DNA from: Caprimulgus europaeus
Lineage: Eukaryota > Chordata > Aves > Caprimulgiformes > Caprimulgidae
DNA: 64,000 bases
Assembly (NCBI GenBank): GCA_907165065.1
Contig: OU015524.1
Coordinates: 39,437,295 to 39,501,294, forward strand
Direction of reading: 5' to 3'
Shown: positions 11,883 to 60,092 of the stretch, piece by piece
How positions within the stretch are numbered: the first letter of the stretch is position 1
Layout: every line of letters begins with the position of its first letter
The notes under the pieces: generated by a model
Database searches by the model: none
The model's input: only the letters and a program-made list of their open reading frames with translations
Told to the model about the DNA's origin: nothing
Program-made: the position numbers and the translations under genes

Positions 11883-11952
11883 AAAAAAATTTCTTCCCCC
11901 AGGGGTGTTGTTTCTGCGAAGCAGGAAAGAATGAAAGCAGCCACTGAGACAT
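11883..11952 (-). pseudogene. CATSPERE: Possible CATSPERE exon 1 (signal peptide)
   Basis: An ATG at 11952 opens MSQWLLSFFPASQ, a short signal-peptide-like start, followed by QHPWGKKFF and a run of seven T before GTAAAG. Phase to exon 2 is off by one base, which an indel in the T run would explain. There is no direct sequence match to rely on. Confidence 0.22.
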
Positions 11953-12197
11953 CAGTTCCACTTCTAAACCCTCAAGTATGCACGATGAAGGCATTTCTCT
12001 CCTATGGGTTTTTTCCATTATTTTTTTTTTCCTTATGAATAAGCCTGGGGCCATGTTCCGGTGTCTCTGGAGAAAATGGCCTCGTACACTCAGCCTCTGG
12101 TTCTACAAACACCAATTCACATTCTTATCATTAAGTTAGCAAAACTAATCACGCGGGCAAAGCTGTGACATACTGCAAACACACGTCTGCAGGTCTG

Positions 12198-12214
12198 ACA
12201 TCTGTGACAGATGT
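12198..12214. promoter_or_regulatory. Palindromic double E-box at the CpG-island edge
   Basis: ACATCTGT-G-ACAGATGT: perfect 8-bp arms containing CATCTG and CAGATG E-boxes. It lies on the CATSPERE side of the shared promoter. Factor binding is speculation. Confidence 0.35.
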
Positions 12215-12640
12215 AACGGGAGGGGGAAGCGGGAGCCCCACCAGCACCGAGACCCCCGGGCTGGCGGGGACCAGAGACACTCGCGCCGGTTCAGAGCGGT
12301 GCGGGGACACCTGTAGCCCGTCAGGGCGCGCGCTGCCGCGTCCCAGAGCGCTGGGGAACCGATACAGGACCTGCGGCCGCCAAGGCCTCCAGCTCGAGGC
12401 TATACGGAGCCGAGGCCAGACCCGACGCACAAAGGCCTCTCCTCACGGCTCCCCTCAGCGCCCCTCGCCCCTTCCTTCCACCTCCACAAGGCACAGCCGC
12501 CACCCAGCCACCGCCGGGCCAGCAGCGCCCGGTGCAGCGCCAGGGCCTCTCCTCCGCGGCCGCCCCCGACCGCCACGGCCTCGCAGGGCGCATGGGGCAA
12601 CCGGGAAGGGACCGTCCTGCCACAGGTGCGGGCCCCGAGG

Positions 12641-12659
12641 ACTACGCGTCCCAGCATGC
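12641..12659 (+). promoter_or_regulatory. ZNF143/THAP11 (SBS) binding site
   Basis: ACTACGCGTCCCAGCATGC matches the remembered SBS consensus ACTACAATTCCCAGCATGC at 16 of 19 positions, including the TCCCAGCATGC core. This motif is typical of housekeeping and divergent promoters. Confidence 0.75.
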
Positions 12660-12706
12660 ACCGCGCCCGCCTCCGCGCCGAGCCCTGCGCGGGGGGGCCG
12701 CGCGGC

Positions 12707-12723
12707 GCGCTGGGTAATGCAGT
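12707..12723 (-). promoter_or_regulatory. Second, inverted and weaker SBS-like site
   Basis: Read on the - strand this is ACTGCATTACCCAGCGC, about 12 of 17 positions matching the ZNF143/THAP11 consensus (ACT.C, CCCAGC kept). It faces the first site about 50 bp away. Confidence 0.4.
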
Positions 12724-13007
12724 CCGGGCCGCGAGGCGCGGGGGAGCGGCGCGAGGGAGGGGGAAAGCCTCCGGGAGCGGCGGCGGCGGTTTCCCCGCGG
12801 GGGAGCGGGGCGAGGCTCTGCCGGAGGGCAGGGGTCTGCCTGGCGGGGAGCGGCAGGGGGAGGCCGCGCTGGCGGGGCCGGTAGGCGGCGGCACCTGGAC
12901 GCGGGAGCACCGCCCGCCCGGCTGGGAGGAGGAGGAGGCGGGGGAAGCGGAGCTGCCGCGCGCTGCCGCATGTGCCTGGAGCGGAGCCGGAGCGGGCAGC
13001 GCGAGCT

Positions 13008-49472
<36,465 letters not shown>

Positions 49473-50205
49473 AGATTTCAGATGCATGGAAGAAAGCACA
49501 CTCCTCAAAAGACTGCTCATTCTTAAATGCATTAGTAGCCCGCAAAGCAAAGATGGTGGAAAGATAGATTTTTGCATGGAAAGAAATGCTAGAGTTGGTA
49601 CCCCCAGATGAATCGCTACTCCTGAAAGAGACTTTAACATGAACCTGTATCAATTCTTGTTCAACTGCAATTTCCAGGACACTTGTCATTGTTGTTCAAT
49701 GTGCCATCAGATTTTTTTTTTCTTTACCTAATATTTACTTCATAATGTAATTCCTGTTTGAAAATCTAAGGTAGCATTACTTTTCACGACTGTTTGTCTT
49801 TGTTATCCTCTCTCTGCTTTTGGCGGTGTTACTTCCCTGAAATTTTAGACAGTAAAAATAATGCAGTTTTGCACAGATAGTTTTACATCCTCATTGTTTG
49901 TATTCCTAAAGCTGTTGTATTCTTAATGGCTGCTCTCGTGAGTGATTAAAGAGGGGGGTTCTGATTTTATAATGCTATAAATGCTGTCTAAATTATTGTG
50001 TGATCTGTTTTTTAAAAAAAGACGTGATGCCAAGTTGTTAAGAATGTCCAGGTTTTTTTAGCTGTATAACATGGAAAACTTACTCTTTGTAACTCACAGA
50101 GGACACTCAAGTGTTTATCAGGAAGTGCGCCCAGAAAGTTAGAAAACTGATATTGTAAAAAAAGTTCATTTGCGATTATTAAAGAACTGTTTTGATTTTG
50201 AGTTA
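49473..50205 (+). other. ADSS2: ADSS2 3' untranslated region with polyadenylation signals
   Basis: Non-coding tail after the stop. ATTAAA occurs at 49945-49950 and at 50178-50183. The second is followed within about 10-35 nt by a T/GT-rich stretch, the arrangement expected of a real cleavage site, so the 3' end probably lies near 50200. AATAAA at 50819 and 50948 could serve longer forms. The choice of site is inference. Confidence 0.6.
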
Positions 50206-51481
50206 AATGTTTGATGATGTTACTAATTTTCTTTTCTGGTATTTATAAACTCTTCAGTTCTCTACTTCCAAGGTGCATATCTCAAACTGTTTCCCTAATT
50301 AAATGAGGTTCTATTCATATTTGGTAAGAAGTCTAACATTCTGATGCCCTTTTAAATTCCTTTCTACATAGCCAATAGCAGATGTTTCTCTGGAGAACTA
50401 GCAAAGTACAGGCACTTTTGTAATTATAAACTGAAGATGCTTTAGAAATCACATTTAAAGTATTCAATGTATTTGCTTTAGATGTAGGGAAAATAACAAG
50501 TATTCACCTCGTGACATCTGACATATTTTGGCTTATTCATGCTGGGAAATGTTCTAGAATTATTTTAATTTATAACCATTATTATATATTCCAAAGAATC
50601 TGATTTCTTTTGGCAACAACCCAATAGTTATATATTCCCTTTCCAGATTTTTTGAGAATGACTTTGTTTTTACACACTGTAGTATTCATGTGCTTCCTTT
50701 TCACTTCAAGTAAAACTTACTTTTTCATAAAAACAAGTTTGTGTTGGGGTGGGGCAGTAGTTTTAGATTTAGTTTAGTAGATTTTGGCTATGCAGGCGAT
50801 AAGAAACTTTCTGTGCAAAATAAAAGATAAAGAGGCTTTCCAGATCAGGTCTTAGGTAACCAGATGTTGCTTGAAACAGAATAGATTTGTTGGATTGATG
50901 CTGCTTTGAGGCATTCAGCACAATGTTTGTGTTCTCAGTTAACTTAAAATAAAATTACTTTCCATAAGGGCAGGAACAGGATGGTTGAAGGATAAAACTA
51001 CTGATACTTAAGGAGTATTTTCTATTTAATTGTTTGCATGTGACAGAACAGTTAGCAGGGTGTGTATTTTACTTGTGTAGTATGTAGAATGAGGGGATAC
51101 CACAGAATGCTGGAAAACTGGCACATACATTGAAAAGCCTTTGTACCAGCATTGCATGTAAAGATTACTCTCCTTGGCATTAAAACCAAATAACTTCTTA
51201 CTATTTTTTTTTCTGGAAGGGGATGAGGGTCTAGTTTTGCTGTCAGCCTCGCAGTCCAGGAGAGAACCATACCATCCTGCCCTAGCTAAGGGACACCTTG
51301 TCTTGAAAATCTCTTCCTAATTCCCTGATGAAGGGAAGGAGGGATATACCCATGTGAAACATAAAATCCAGTGTCCATTTAGAGGAAGAAACAAGGTTAC
51401 TATTTTCTAGGCGATGGAGTGAATTGACTGGGATGTGAACAGTAGGTTAAACCATGACTAAGCATTCTTGTCTTCCTGTAG

Positions 51482-52490
51482 CTGGAGGAGGCACCAAGAG
51501 GATTTGCGCTGTCAGTGAAACAACCAGCCGAGGACTGGGGGCCTTGCTGCTTGAAGGAGTGAGTAAATACATAAGGACACGTTTTCCTTTACAGTGTGTG
51601 AATAAAGGAGGGCTTACAGTGTTCCACTTCTGCCAAGCAGAGACCTTCAAGGCTGTTTCAATTCTTTCTCTGTTGTAACTCCACAATACAAACTAACCTT
51701 TTTTTTTTTCAGTTGAGGAATTCAGGTTCCCAGATGCAGCAGGATTTCTAAGCAATATAGCCATGGCCTAAAATGATACAAAGCATTTGTGCAGTTAAAG
51801 AAACAAAACAGAATTGTCTTACATGCAAGAGTGATTAATCTTCTTTTGCTTTCTCTTAAGTTGGGCTGAGATTTTTCTTTTATTCTTTCACTCAAGTGCA
51901 GGCCTGGAAAGTTGAAAACATCCTCCTACCAGTACTTGTCCAGATAATATGTGGTCCAGGAACTGTTGGTGTGTATTTATTCTCATGACCTGGAACAAAT
52001 AATTGTTCTTTAAATTTCAGATGGTTAAACTTGGCATCTGTAAAGCTTATTATGTGGTCCCTGAATGCCAGTTTCATGTAAGTTTTCCTGGAGTGAGTCT
52101 TGGACTGGTGCACAAACACTTTCCTGGTGTCAAAGAATGGCTACAGAATGGTTATATCCTACCAAATTCTCCCCTCCAGTGCTACTTTTTCTGCCCTTAC
52201 TTCATTTGTATGTATGGGGAAATAGGCTGAGATGTGTTATCACCAAACTGAACGCTGTGGAAACAAATGTTGAAAGTTACAGGGATAGTTTGAGGTGCTG
52301 TTGAAACCATGCTGTGTCCAACTATGGAAGAGAAGAACAGCCTAAAACTCTTAACACCACCAGTGTGTTTAGCAGGGGCAAAGTTAAATGGCTTTGAAGG
52401 CACTTGTTTTTTCTCCAGCCAAAATTCACTCTTCTGCTTCTCTCTGCCTTCTTTGGCCTCAAAGGAATTGCCAGGCTCATTGGCACAACA
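51482..52490 (+). other. Chain of three exon-like open segments, unrecognised
   Basis: On the + strand downstream of ADSS2, three segments have strong splice borders and open, phase-compatible frames: 51482-51558 (TCTTCCTGTAG / AAGGA|GTGAGTA; ICAVSETTSRGLGALLLEG), 52021-52077 (AAATTTCAG / CAT|GTAAGTTT; MVKLGICKAYYVVPECQFH) and 52419-52490 (TTTTTTCTCCAG / AACA|GTAAGC; KFTLLLLSAFFGLKG). I recognise no protein family. It could be a lncRNA, an alternative downstream extension of ADSS2, or chance. Confidence 0.2.
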
Positions 52491-53197
52491 GTAAGCTGTA
52501 ATAAAAGGAAAAACTTTTGTATTTCAATGACAAGCATGTATTTCTTAGGCCCTTGCTGTATACTCCCTTCCTCTCTGAAGTCTCTTCTGTTGCAACCATG
52601 TAAGGGGATAGGATGGCAGCACAGGATGGTAGTTGAAATTGATTCTTCTCCAACTGCCCCCTCTCACTAATGGGATGTTTTCAGGAGGCATGGATACCTT
52701 TTAGACCTGACAAGGCTGATGACAGCCAAGGTATTTTGATCTGCCATTCTTACTGCCACTGAAATATTCATGAGGTTGATTCTCCTAGGCTTGTGCTGTA
52801 CTGCAGCATTTAATAGCCCTTGCGTCCCTGCGGTTTAGTGACTCCTCTCCTTGACTAATAGGACAGAGAGTCAAGGATACTTCTGCTGTTTAGCTTTTCC
52901 ATTTGTATTCCATAGGTAGTTGGGTTTTGACATGCAGCTAATGGACAAAACCTTCAGATAAAATGGTTGAGAGATGGTGTTGATGTACTACATGACAGCT
53001 GCTTTCATCTGCCATCATCCTGGAAATCTACTTGCTAATCGAAGATTATAGTCACCTTTTGCTGTCACAGCCAGCTCCCTTAGTACAACAATGAAAGGTT
53101 TGGCCGGTTTAGAAAAAGTAAAAGGCACAGGAGCTGGTAATGAAGATAAGGGAAAACATAATCTGGTGAGTTTTCTCCCACCCTTACTGCTCCTGGT

Positions 53198-53248
53198 CTC
53201 TGAAAGAGTGAAAGAGTGAAACTTACACTCTGAAAGAGTGAAACTTAC
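53198..53248. repeat. Short tandem duplication
   Basis: CTCTGAAAGAGTG...AAACTTAC occurs twice in a row; the first copy has an extra AAAGAGTG. Confidence 0.9.
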
Positions 53249-53923
53249 TAAACCTAGTGGTATAGTAATTAAGCACATTTGATACACGACAGCTATACCT
53301 GCTTAAGGCAGACTGATGTGTATACATGCATACACACACAGGTGATGCATTATTTGCAGAGACTTAAAATTTTATACTCTTTGTTGGTTACAATTCAGTT
53401 GACAGGTCATCTTTAAAATACCTTGCAATAAATACACATTCAAATGTCTTCCATTTAATTTTAAACAGATAATGTTGAGTTAAATCCTAATGTTCTTTAC
53501 TGCCACTTTAGAACTGTTAAATCAAGTGTATCAAAGTCATGTATTTTCTTACACTATGTTAGTTTTTTTGGTGATGAGTCAATTCTTTCATATATCCAGG
53601 TAATCACTCTCTAGTGCTCTCTGTATCCACTACTGGCATTATATACAATGTGTTTCAGTAACTATTTTTTAGATAACAAGCTGCACAAATACAAATAGAT
53701 TGCCTTATTCTTGTTTGTTGGTTGCCTTACGTATATTGCAGAAAGAACTGGGATACCTGAGTGTTGGTAGTGGAGAGATGGTATAGTTTTGGGGGACAGA
53801 TGGCAGCTCTTGTTTTTTAAACAGACAGTGAAATGACTATTCACCTTTTTCTCCATATGGTTTAAGACTAGTTCATTTATAACAGAGCAGACCTCCCTAG
53901 TTCATCTTCCATGCTCCTCTCAC

Positions 53924-54043
53924 CAGGGAAAACAGGATGGGTTACTTGTGTTGAGATACGGCAAGTCGAATGCTGCTTTGTATGAAGTTTGATAGTACCA
54001 GTCACTGCTGGTCTTTTTCATTATTTTTTGTACTTCTTGAGAG
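53924..54043 (-). CDS. SPMIP3: SPMIP3-like exon with WY..TSY.....LPY motif
   Basis: A 120-nt open segment. The acceptor (ACTTTGACAATTAAG) is mediocre and its position uncertain; the donor CCCTG|GTGAGAG is good. If unspliced, the frame stops one codon beyond the donor (TGG TGA), so it may be a terminal exon. Confidence 0.55.
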
Positions 54044-54843
54044 CTTAATTGTCAAAGTCAGGTTGGAACGGAGTTTCAGCTTCATAGTTCACTGAGCCAG
54101 TAGCAGTTTACTGAAAGGTCTAGGCAAAAAGCATAAATCATTCAGTAATCTCATGCTGACATATGGTATGTAAATACCATGATCCACCCAAAGGGTAGCC
54201 AGCATTATAAACGTACTTTCTAATCTCCTGCTGAAATGAGCACTCACTATAATGCAGATGTAATCTAATAGATATTAACAGCTTGAGAATGTACAGTAAA
54301 ACCTTAATAACTCAGTTTTGTGTGATTGGCTCCATCTGACTTGTAATTAGCATGATAAGGGTTGTGGCTCTTGTATTTGAAAAACTAACTGTATTAGTTT
54401 AATGTTATTAGAATTTTTAAAGCTTTGATGTCCCAACAGAAATAGCCTATGACATTTTTTTTTTTCTTTTTAAATTAAAAGTATTTTGAAGTTGACGTGC
54501 AATACAACAAACTTGCTTAGGAGGAAAAAAGACAGCATTTTTTACAACAATTTCCAGTCTAGATTCTCATATACATAATAAATTCAGGTCATGGAGCACT
54601 CCTGGTATGGCCAAAAACTTTTGGATGTAGTTTTGTTTTACTCTGCATGGATCCTCTTGTTCCTCTTTTAGGCCAAATTAATAAAAAACCATGAGGAGTT
54701 TTTGCGGTGTTGCCCTCAACAGGCATAAAAGGAAAAGGCTTATTCCATAGTTTTCATGGGTCTACTTTGACGCACAAGCTTACCCTGGAGCTCCTCTGGA
54801 TGTGTGTGTCTCCTGGACCCATCCTGGTTGCCCAGGATAGAAT
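53924..54843 (-). CDS. SPMIP3: SPMIP3 (C1orf100)-like gene, partial, two exons recognised
   Basis: SPMIP3 is a small sperm microtubule inner protein (about 146 residues in human) lying tail-to-tail with ADSS2 in mammals. Two - strand segments fit. At 54784-54843 the frame reads FYPGQPGWVQETHTSRGAP, against remembered human YYPGQ.......H..KRAP. At 53924-54043 it contains SSDWYYQTSYKAAFDLPY, against human PWYKETTY..DYSLPFY. The first ends in phase 2 (CCAGG|GTAAGC) and the second can begin in phase 2-compatible register. The middle of the human protein (PPKTKYHYQPQ region) was not found between them, and the N- and C-terminal exons are unassigned, so this may be a degraded or divergent copy. The identity rests on remembered human sequence. 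Confidence 0.5.
54784..54843 (-). CDS. SPMIP3: SPMIP3-like exon with YPGQ motif
   Basis: A 60-nt segment between GTCTGTAG and CCAGG|GTAAGC. The motif YPGQ followed after a spacer by H-x-S-R-x-A-P matches the human order. A second frame is also open, so coding status is not proven by openness alone. Confidence 0.5.
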
Positions 54844-55755
54844 CTACAGACATCCTTTCCAGGACAAACACTGAGCTGATGAAGCAAGCAAGTAGGAGAT
54901 AGTGAAGGAAGGTACAAGCAGAAGACTAGAGAGCAGGGATCCCAGCTGTGCTGTGGAATAGCAATTTTCTTAACATGGCAGTTCTGAAAAATAAGTATTT
55001 TTATCCCTTTACTGACCTTACTAACAAATAAGGGAATGACGTTGAAAAGATGGCAAAATCTTGCATCTTTTGAAAAAAATTGAGTTTGTGCAGATGAATA
55101 GACTTTTTTTTTTTACTTTAAGAAATAAAAGCTGGGCAAGCTTCTATGCAAAAAAAGAAAAGAAGAAAGTACTCTTCTGAAATGCTGAGAGTCTTGAGCA
55201 GATTTCTTGTACAACTGACTGGTATCCTGGCCTGTGTGCATAATGTGTGCTGTGTGGTTCAAGAGGTTTGCCCCGGTGGGCCAATCCCTTAGTTTCTTTG
55301 TGGAGTATAACATGGCAAATTCCTACAAACAATGACATAATCTTTGTTTGGTTGGTTTTTGTTTGTTTTTGTTAAGGAGCTGTTGATGGACCTAAAATAA
55401 CTTGCTTACATGGTGTGAATATATTAATCTCCATTTTGGTAGCAAAATCCTCTATGGAATAGCAGACCAATTCAGAATTCCCCAGAAAGAAAAGAACCAG
55501 TGTATGCGTGTAAAAGTAAAGGTTCTACAAAACATCAAGTTTTGCAGAGCTATGGGAGTTTCTAGAGTGAGCTGCACAATATTAGTAGCAAACAAATGAA
55601 GGAACCAGTTAATTTATTTTAACAGTATTTTATAATTCAGGACAACAGAGTGCTGTTCTGTGACTCAAAGCACAATTTCTTTGCAGACTGATTCATTATA
55701 CCAGTGGGTCTGATGGTCTGCTCATTTGTCACAATTAAGTAATAATTTATTCTAC

Positions 55756-55779
55756 CTCCCGAGGAACGAAATTTGGCTG
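55756..55779 (-). other. Possible small upstream SPMIP3 exon
   Basis: 24 nt between TTTTATACACAG and GGAG|GTAGAA on the - strand. In the phase required by the YPGQ exon it reads SQISFLG, vaguely like the human PPSIFI segment. Very weak. Confidence 0.2.
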
Positions 55780-58700
55780 CTGTGTATAAAACACTGACTC
55801 ACCAGTATTTGGAAAACAAAGTAAATGTTTTCTGTATTTTGTTGCCCATCAGAGTGGGTGAATTATGTTTTGGCCACTCCATGGCATCTACTTCACTGCA
55901 GTGTGAATTAATATTGCAGCTCCAGGAGTTTGATATTGAAATCGGTTCTCACCCGAGATCTTACTCAGACTATTGTTTTGAATGGTATCGTGACACAGCC
56001 ATCTTAGAAACTCCTTGAATACATCCACAGTTTGATTCTTTTTTTTTTCCCCTAAAACTGAGACCATTGCATCTTCTACTGAGTTGTAGAGCACGATGTA
56101 AAAACTCCTTATCCAATTCAGTCTACAAAAGAATGTATTTTCATGCTTTAGATAATTTCAGTCAATCTTGGAAAATGTAGCTATACAACATACAAAAGTG
56201 ACAACTCCAACACTCACACACAATATGAGCTGTTGAGAATCACTGTTATATTTACCAACATTTCCATATCCCTGTCAGCCAGTTCTGCACAACTGTTGTC
56301 CTCATCATAGTCAGCAGCACCAACAGAGATTCCTCTCCTCTACCCAACTCCTCCCAGGGGTGATTCTTTTCCAGTTTTACCCTTAGCTTGGCTTCAGTGA
56401 GAAACATTCCTCATCCCTCATCTTTGGGATATGGGGGACTTTGCGTCTTCCTTCCTCCAGCAGGAATGATGTATTCATGTTGCCAACCCAGCTACCACAG
56501 ATAGTGCCAGTAGCCCCTGTGCCTACCACAGAGCTGACAAGCTTCCTTCTAAACCTTGGGTTGCTTACCTGTATACTGGTGTACGCTTCAAAGGCCCTCA
56601 TCTGCAGGAATATCTTTAAAATTTGCTGTTTGAATGTATTGTAACTTTGCACGTAACACTTCAGTTACAAGTCTCGTCAGCTTTTGAGACCTGATGTATT
56701 AAAAACTCCGCATAGTGTGAACTGAAGTGGCTTTGGTCTTAAGACATCAAGCCTGGTCAGAAGGAGAGAGCCTGAGGTGGAGGTTAAATGGTTCATGTAG
56801 GAACCTGAAGGAAGCCTGTGACACACAAGGGAAAGCAGTACATCCAAATGCTACAGTTAAAATTGCAGGGCCATCTGTAATCCTACCTGCTTGCACTAAA
56901 TAACAGTAATGGGTTAAAAATTATCCTGATCTTGTTTTTGAAGTTTATCAAACTCAACGCACTTCTTTTTCCAGGATGAAATCCATTCTGCTTTCTAAAA
57001 CCGAGCAAGCCCATACCAATAACATTTACTTATCTAAGTGCTATTTCTGTTTACAGTTGGGCAAAGTCTGAGGCTGCAATGTGAGTTTACCTTTCCCAGT
57101 TCCCATGCAGTGGGGTTACGGACTTAAGTAACTCATGGAAGGAAGATCAGGAAAGGCAAGGCTTGCAGGCACAGTGGTGGGGTATGTCTGCCTGAGCTCC
57201 CTCTGCCTTGCAAGCAAGTCCCTCTAAGCTTGGCTTTGTGGTGGAAAGGGGGAACTGCCACTGGCATTGAACAAGGTGTGCCCCTCCGCCTTGCAGGTGC
57301 ATTTTTGAGTACTGTTGGAGCCGGTTTACCAGCAGTGTTGCAGTTGACTATATATACAATAAAATGAAGGAGTGGTGTCGTACTGAAGATGAGAGCCTAA
57401 GGAGACTAAGAGCTAGACAGAGGAGGGGAAAAGATTATCTACCAGCAAATCACTTGGAAACTTGTGCCCCTGCACACCCAAGCCACCATCCTGAGTGCTG
57501 CTGCACTTTAGTAAATTAGACTGTAGTGTCTGCTAGTCCTCAGGTTGCACAGTCCTCAAGTTACTCATAGGCCTGAGTGTAGGAGCATCTCCTGACAGTG
57601 GTGAAGATTAAAGGAGAAAGTCAAAGGGTGAGGAAAGAAAAAAATCTGACACAGGAGCAAGGAGTGCAGGGTTATATCTTTAAGGGTAAACCTTTTTCTA
57701 ATGTTTCATTGGACGTGTTCTCCAGTGCATCTTACTTGCTGTAGACAGAAGGTAAAGCTTTCTTTAACCTTTCTGGAATTAGAAATGTAGGTGTAATTTG
57801 AGTCTGGATTTTTTTATGCACCCTTCTGTCATATGAGCTATGACCTACATCTCAGCACTGAAATAGGGAGACCTAGGGAAAGACGAGGTGGGGCAGGGAA
57901 GAAGGAAGAGCTTGCTTTGCTTCTGAGACACACACCCCTGGAACCAGGAAGGACCATGAGGGACCTCTAGTCAGTGGGGCCTGGGATGGGAGAAGAGTCT
58001 CTGCCTTTGCTGACCCAAACAGACACTTGCCTATCTCTTACTCTGAGACTTCTCAGCCTCCCTGATGATCTGCTCTGGTGTTTCACCCTTAAAAAGTTTC
58101 TCCTACCATCTATTCAGATCCTTACTGCTGCTATTTAAGCTTGCTGTTTGCTGGACAGGGAAGACACATTATTGCCTTTTTCTCTGCACTGATGTTTTAG
58201 GTATTTGCAATGTCCCAGTTGTTTTTCCCTCAGGCTGATTAATTCTCTAAAGCTCTGCTTGGAGGTCACTTTTAGAGATCTCCAAGGCTGTTTGGGTTTT
58301 TTTCTTTGTCACTGGAGAGTTGGGACCTTTAATAGGTCACAATTCATTCACTGACGTTTGCAGACTGAGTGGAAGGGATGGAAGACATCATGTAGCTTGC
58401 ATCAGGAAATCTAATTATGGATTCTAGTATGATATTTCCCATCTTTCCAATGGCATAGCTTTGCTGATTCATATTTCAGTACATTTAGCCTTTGTGATAT
58501 TGTTATTTTTTCTGCTTACACGTAGAAACTTGCCCATAGCCTTACTGCATTGCAGCCTGTTTTTCTCAGACCATTTCTCCAATTTGTTAAAATAATTTTG
58601 AACTCTTATCCCATTTTCTAATGTACTTTCAGTTCCTCTCAGCTTTGCATTACCTGCACATTTACTAAGTACACTCTCTATCTTTGATTAAAAATTTGAA

Positions 58701-60092
58701 TTGTGCAGAAGCAGGACCTGTTCACTGAATACATCACTTTCCAGGATGTGATTTTTTTTTTTTTTTCCCCTGCCCAAATCTGCACATACCCCAGAGCAGT
58801 TTTATCTAGACCACATGCCTTCGTTTGCTTATGAAAACATCCTGCAAATCTGAACATGCCATCGTTTGAGCTGATACCAGCAGCTTGCTAATGCTGTCAA
58901 GAAAATGTCCTGATCTTCACCTTGTGATTGCTGAGCCTCCTGCCAAACCAGTTTGCTTTGCTAAATAGGCAGAAAAAGAACCAGTGAAAAATAAGCAAAG
59001 ATGTGCCTGTGGGTTCGTTCAGCAGGTTGGCTTGGCCCAGCAAAGGGTCTGCAGAGCCATGGAGGTGCCACCAGGGACGGGGCAACACTCCACCACAACA
59101 TGTAACTGTACACTGAGCCAGCATCAGGGCCTTGACGAAGCCAGGAGGTGGTGATTGCTACTTCCCATGAGGAGAAAGGTTGAGTTTGCCTGTTGGATAA
59201 AGAATTGAGAGGCAAATGCAGACAATGTTTTCATTAATTTCTAGCTAATCATAACTTAATCATAACTAATGATTAAGTCTAAGGTGATTTTAGGTAATCC
59301 TCTTTAATCAGATGATTTTTATGCCACTTTTTTGTGTGAGAACACCATGAACATACTTGTTCAGTCAACTGCAATTCATTAATTAATATGGATGACAGCT
59401 CTGCTGAAAAGCAATTCCAAAAAGGACATGCATGTCTCACATGTGTTCTGTGTTGCTCACTTCGGTATGAAGTTGCCTCCACATCAGGATGGAAAGGTGG
59501 GTTTTCTTCATGTCAACCACCCCGCTCGCTCCAGGCTCTGGCCATCCCTGCCGGACCCCAGTTCAGCTCTCACCTGGAAACAGGTGACGACAGTCAATTC
59601 AGTCTGGTGTTTTGCAACCCTTCTGTCTCCACATTTTCTCCCCTCAGACAAAATTGTGTCAACCCAGTAATCTTGGCACAGGTGGAGAATTGTCCCTGGA
59701 AGAGCAGGCAGCAAGCATGAGACAAGAGGCAGGAAGTGACAGTGGCAGAGGGCTGGTGCAGCCCTGGGCTTCATGGGGTTGGCGGTTTAGAAGAGAAAGA
59801 GCAATTTACGAGTTCAGCACAGTCAGTAAGGGAGAATTAAACACAGCAAACAGAGAAACCTGCAAAATTATCTTTGTAGTCATTCTTGAGGACAGAGCTA
59901 GATTTAAAAGCCCCTGGCTGTGACACTGGTTCCAATTATGGCCATGGTCTGTCCCTGGTAGCAGATGAGTGGGAGATTTAATTCATTATTGTAAGAAATC
60001 CAACTCATTCCCATTATCTTTTGTTGTTGGTGGTTTTGATTTTTTTAATAAAGAAAATGAAAGGATTGAGATTTGCCTCTTTCCTATTGATT

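Larger units (their letters stand above)
102..11952 (-). pseudogene. CATSPERE: CATSPERE (CatSper epsilon) N-terminal part, probably a pseudogene, running off the left edge
   Basis: CATSPERE is a single-pass sperm-tail membrane protein with a large extracellular head, an accessory subunit of the CatSper calcium channel. Here a series of - strand segments matches remembered human CATSPERE in order: 11691-11739, 7117-7180, 5276-5345, 3580-3668, 3244-3322, 3079-3147, 1091-1186, 389-467 and 102-185. Most have good AG/GT borders and compatible phases. Matches include YEGT.F.EW..P...C....K.SP, then AG.YSVKP, then KRYL.....CFMWY, then IEEPPI...GQK. Only roughly the first quarter of the protein is in the window. 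Gene order and head-to-head orientation relative to ADSS2 match mammals. Against function: an in-frame stop replaces the exon 2 donor, exon 6 is out of frame, the exon 8/9 junction creates TGA, and exon 9 ends in TGA. CR1 elements sit in the introns between 7181 and 11690 and between 1187 and 3078. Homology is well supported; loss of function is inferred. Confidence 0.72.

Noticed and set aside
51454-52670. Single-exon reading of the open frames downstream of ADSS2
   Set aside because: Frames are short, in different registers and without homology; only the spliced interpretation was kept, at low confidence.
53049-53127. - strand segment with a very good acceptor and donor, considered as the SPMIP3 C-terminal exon
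   Set aside because: Only one frame looks faintly like the human C-terminus and it is not in phase with the preceding exon.
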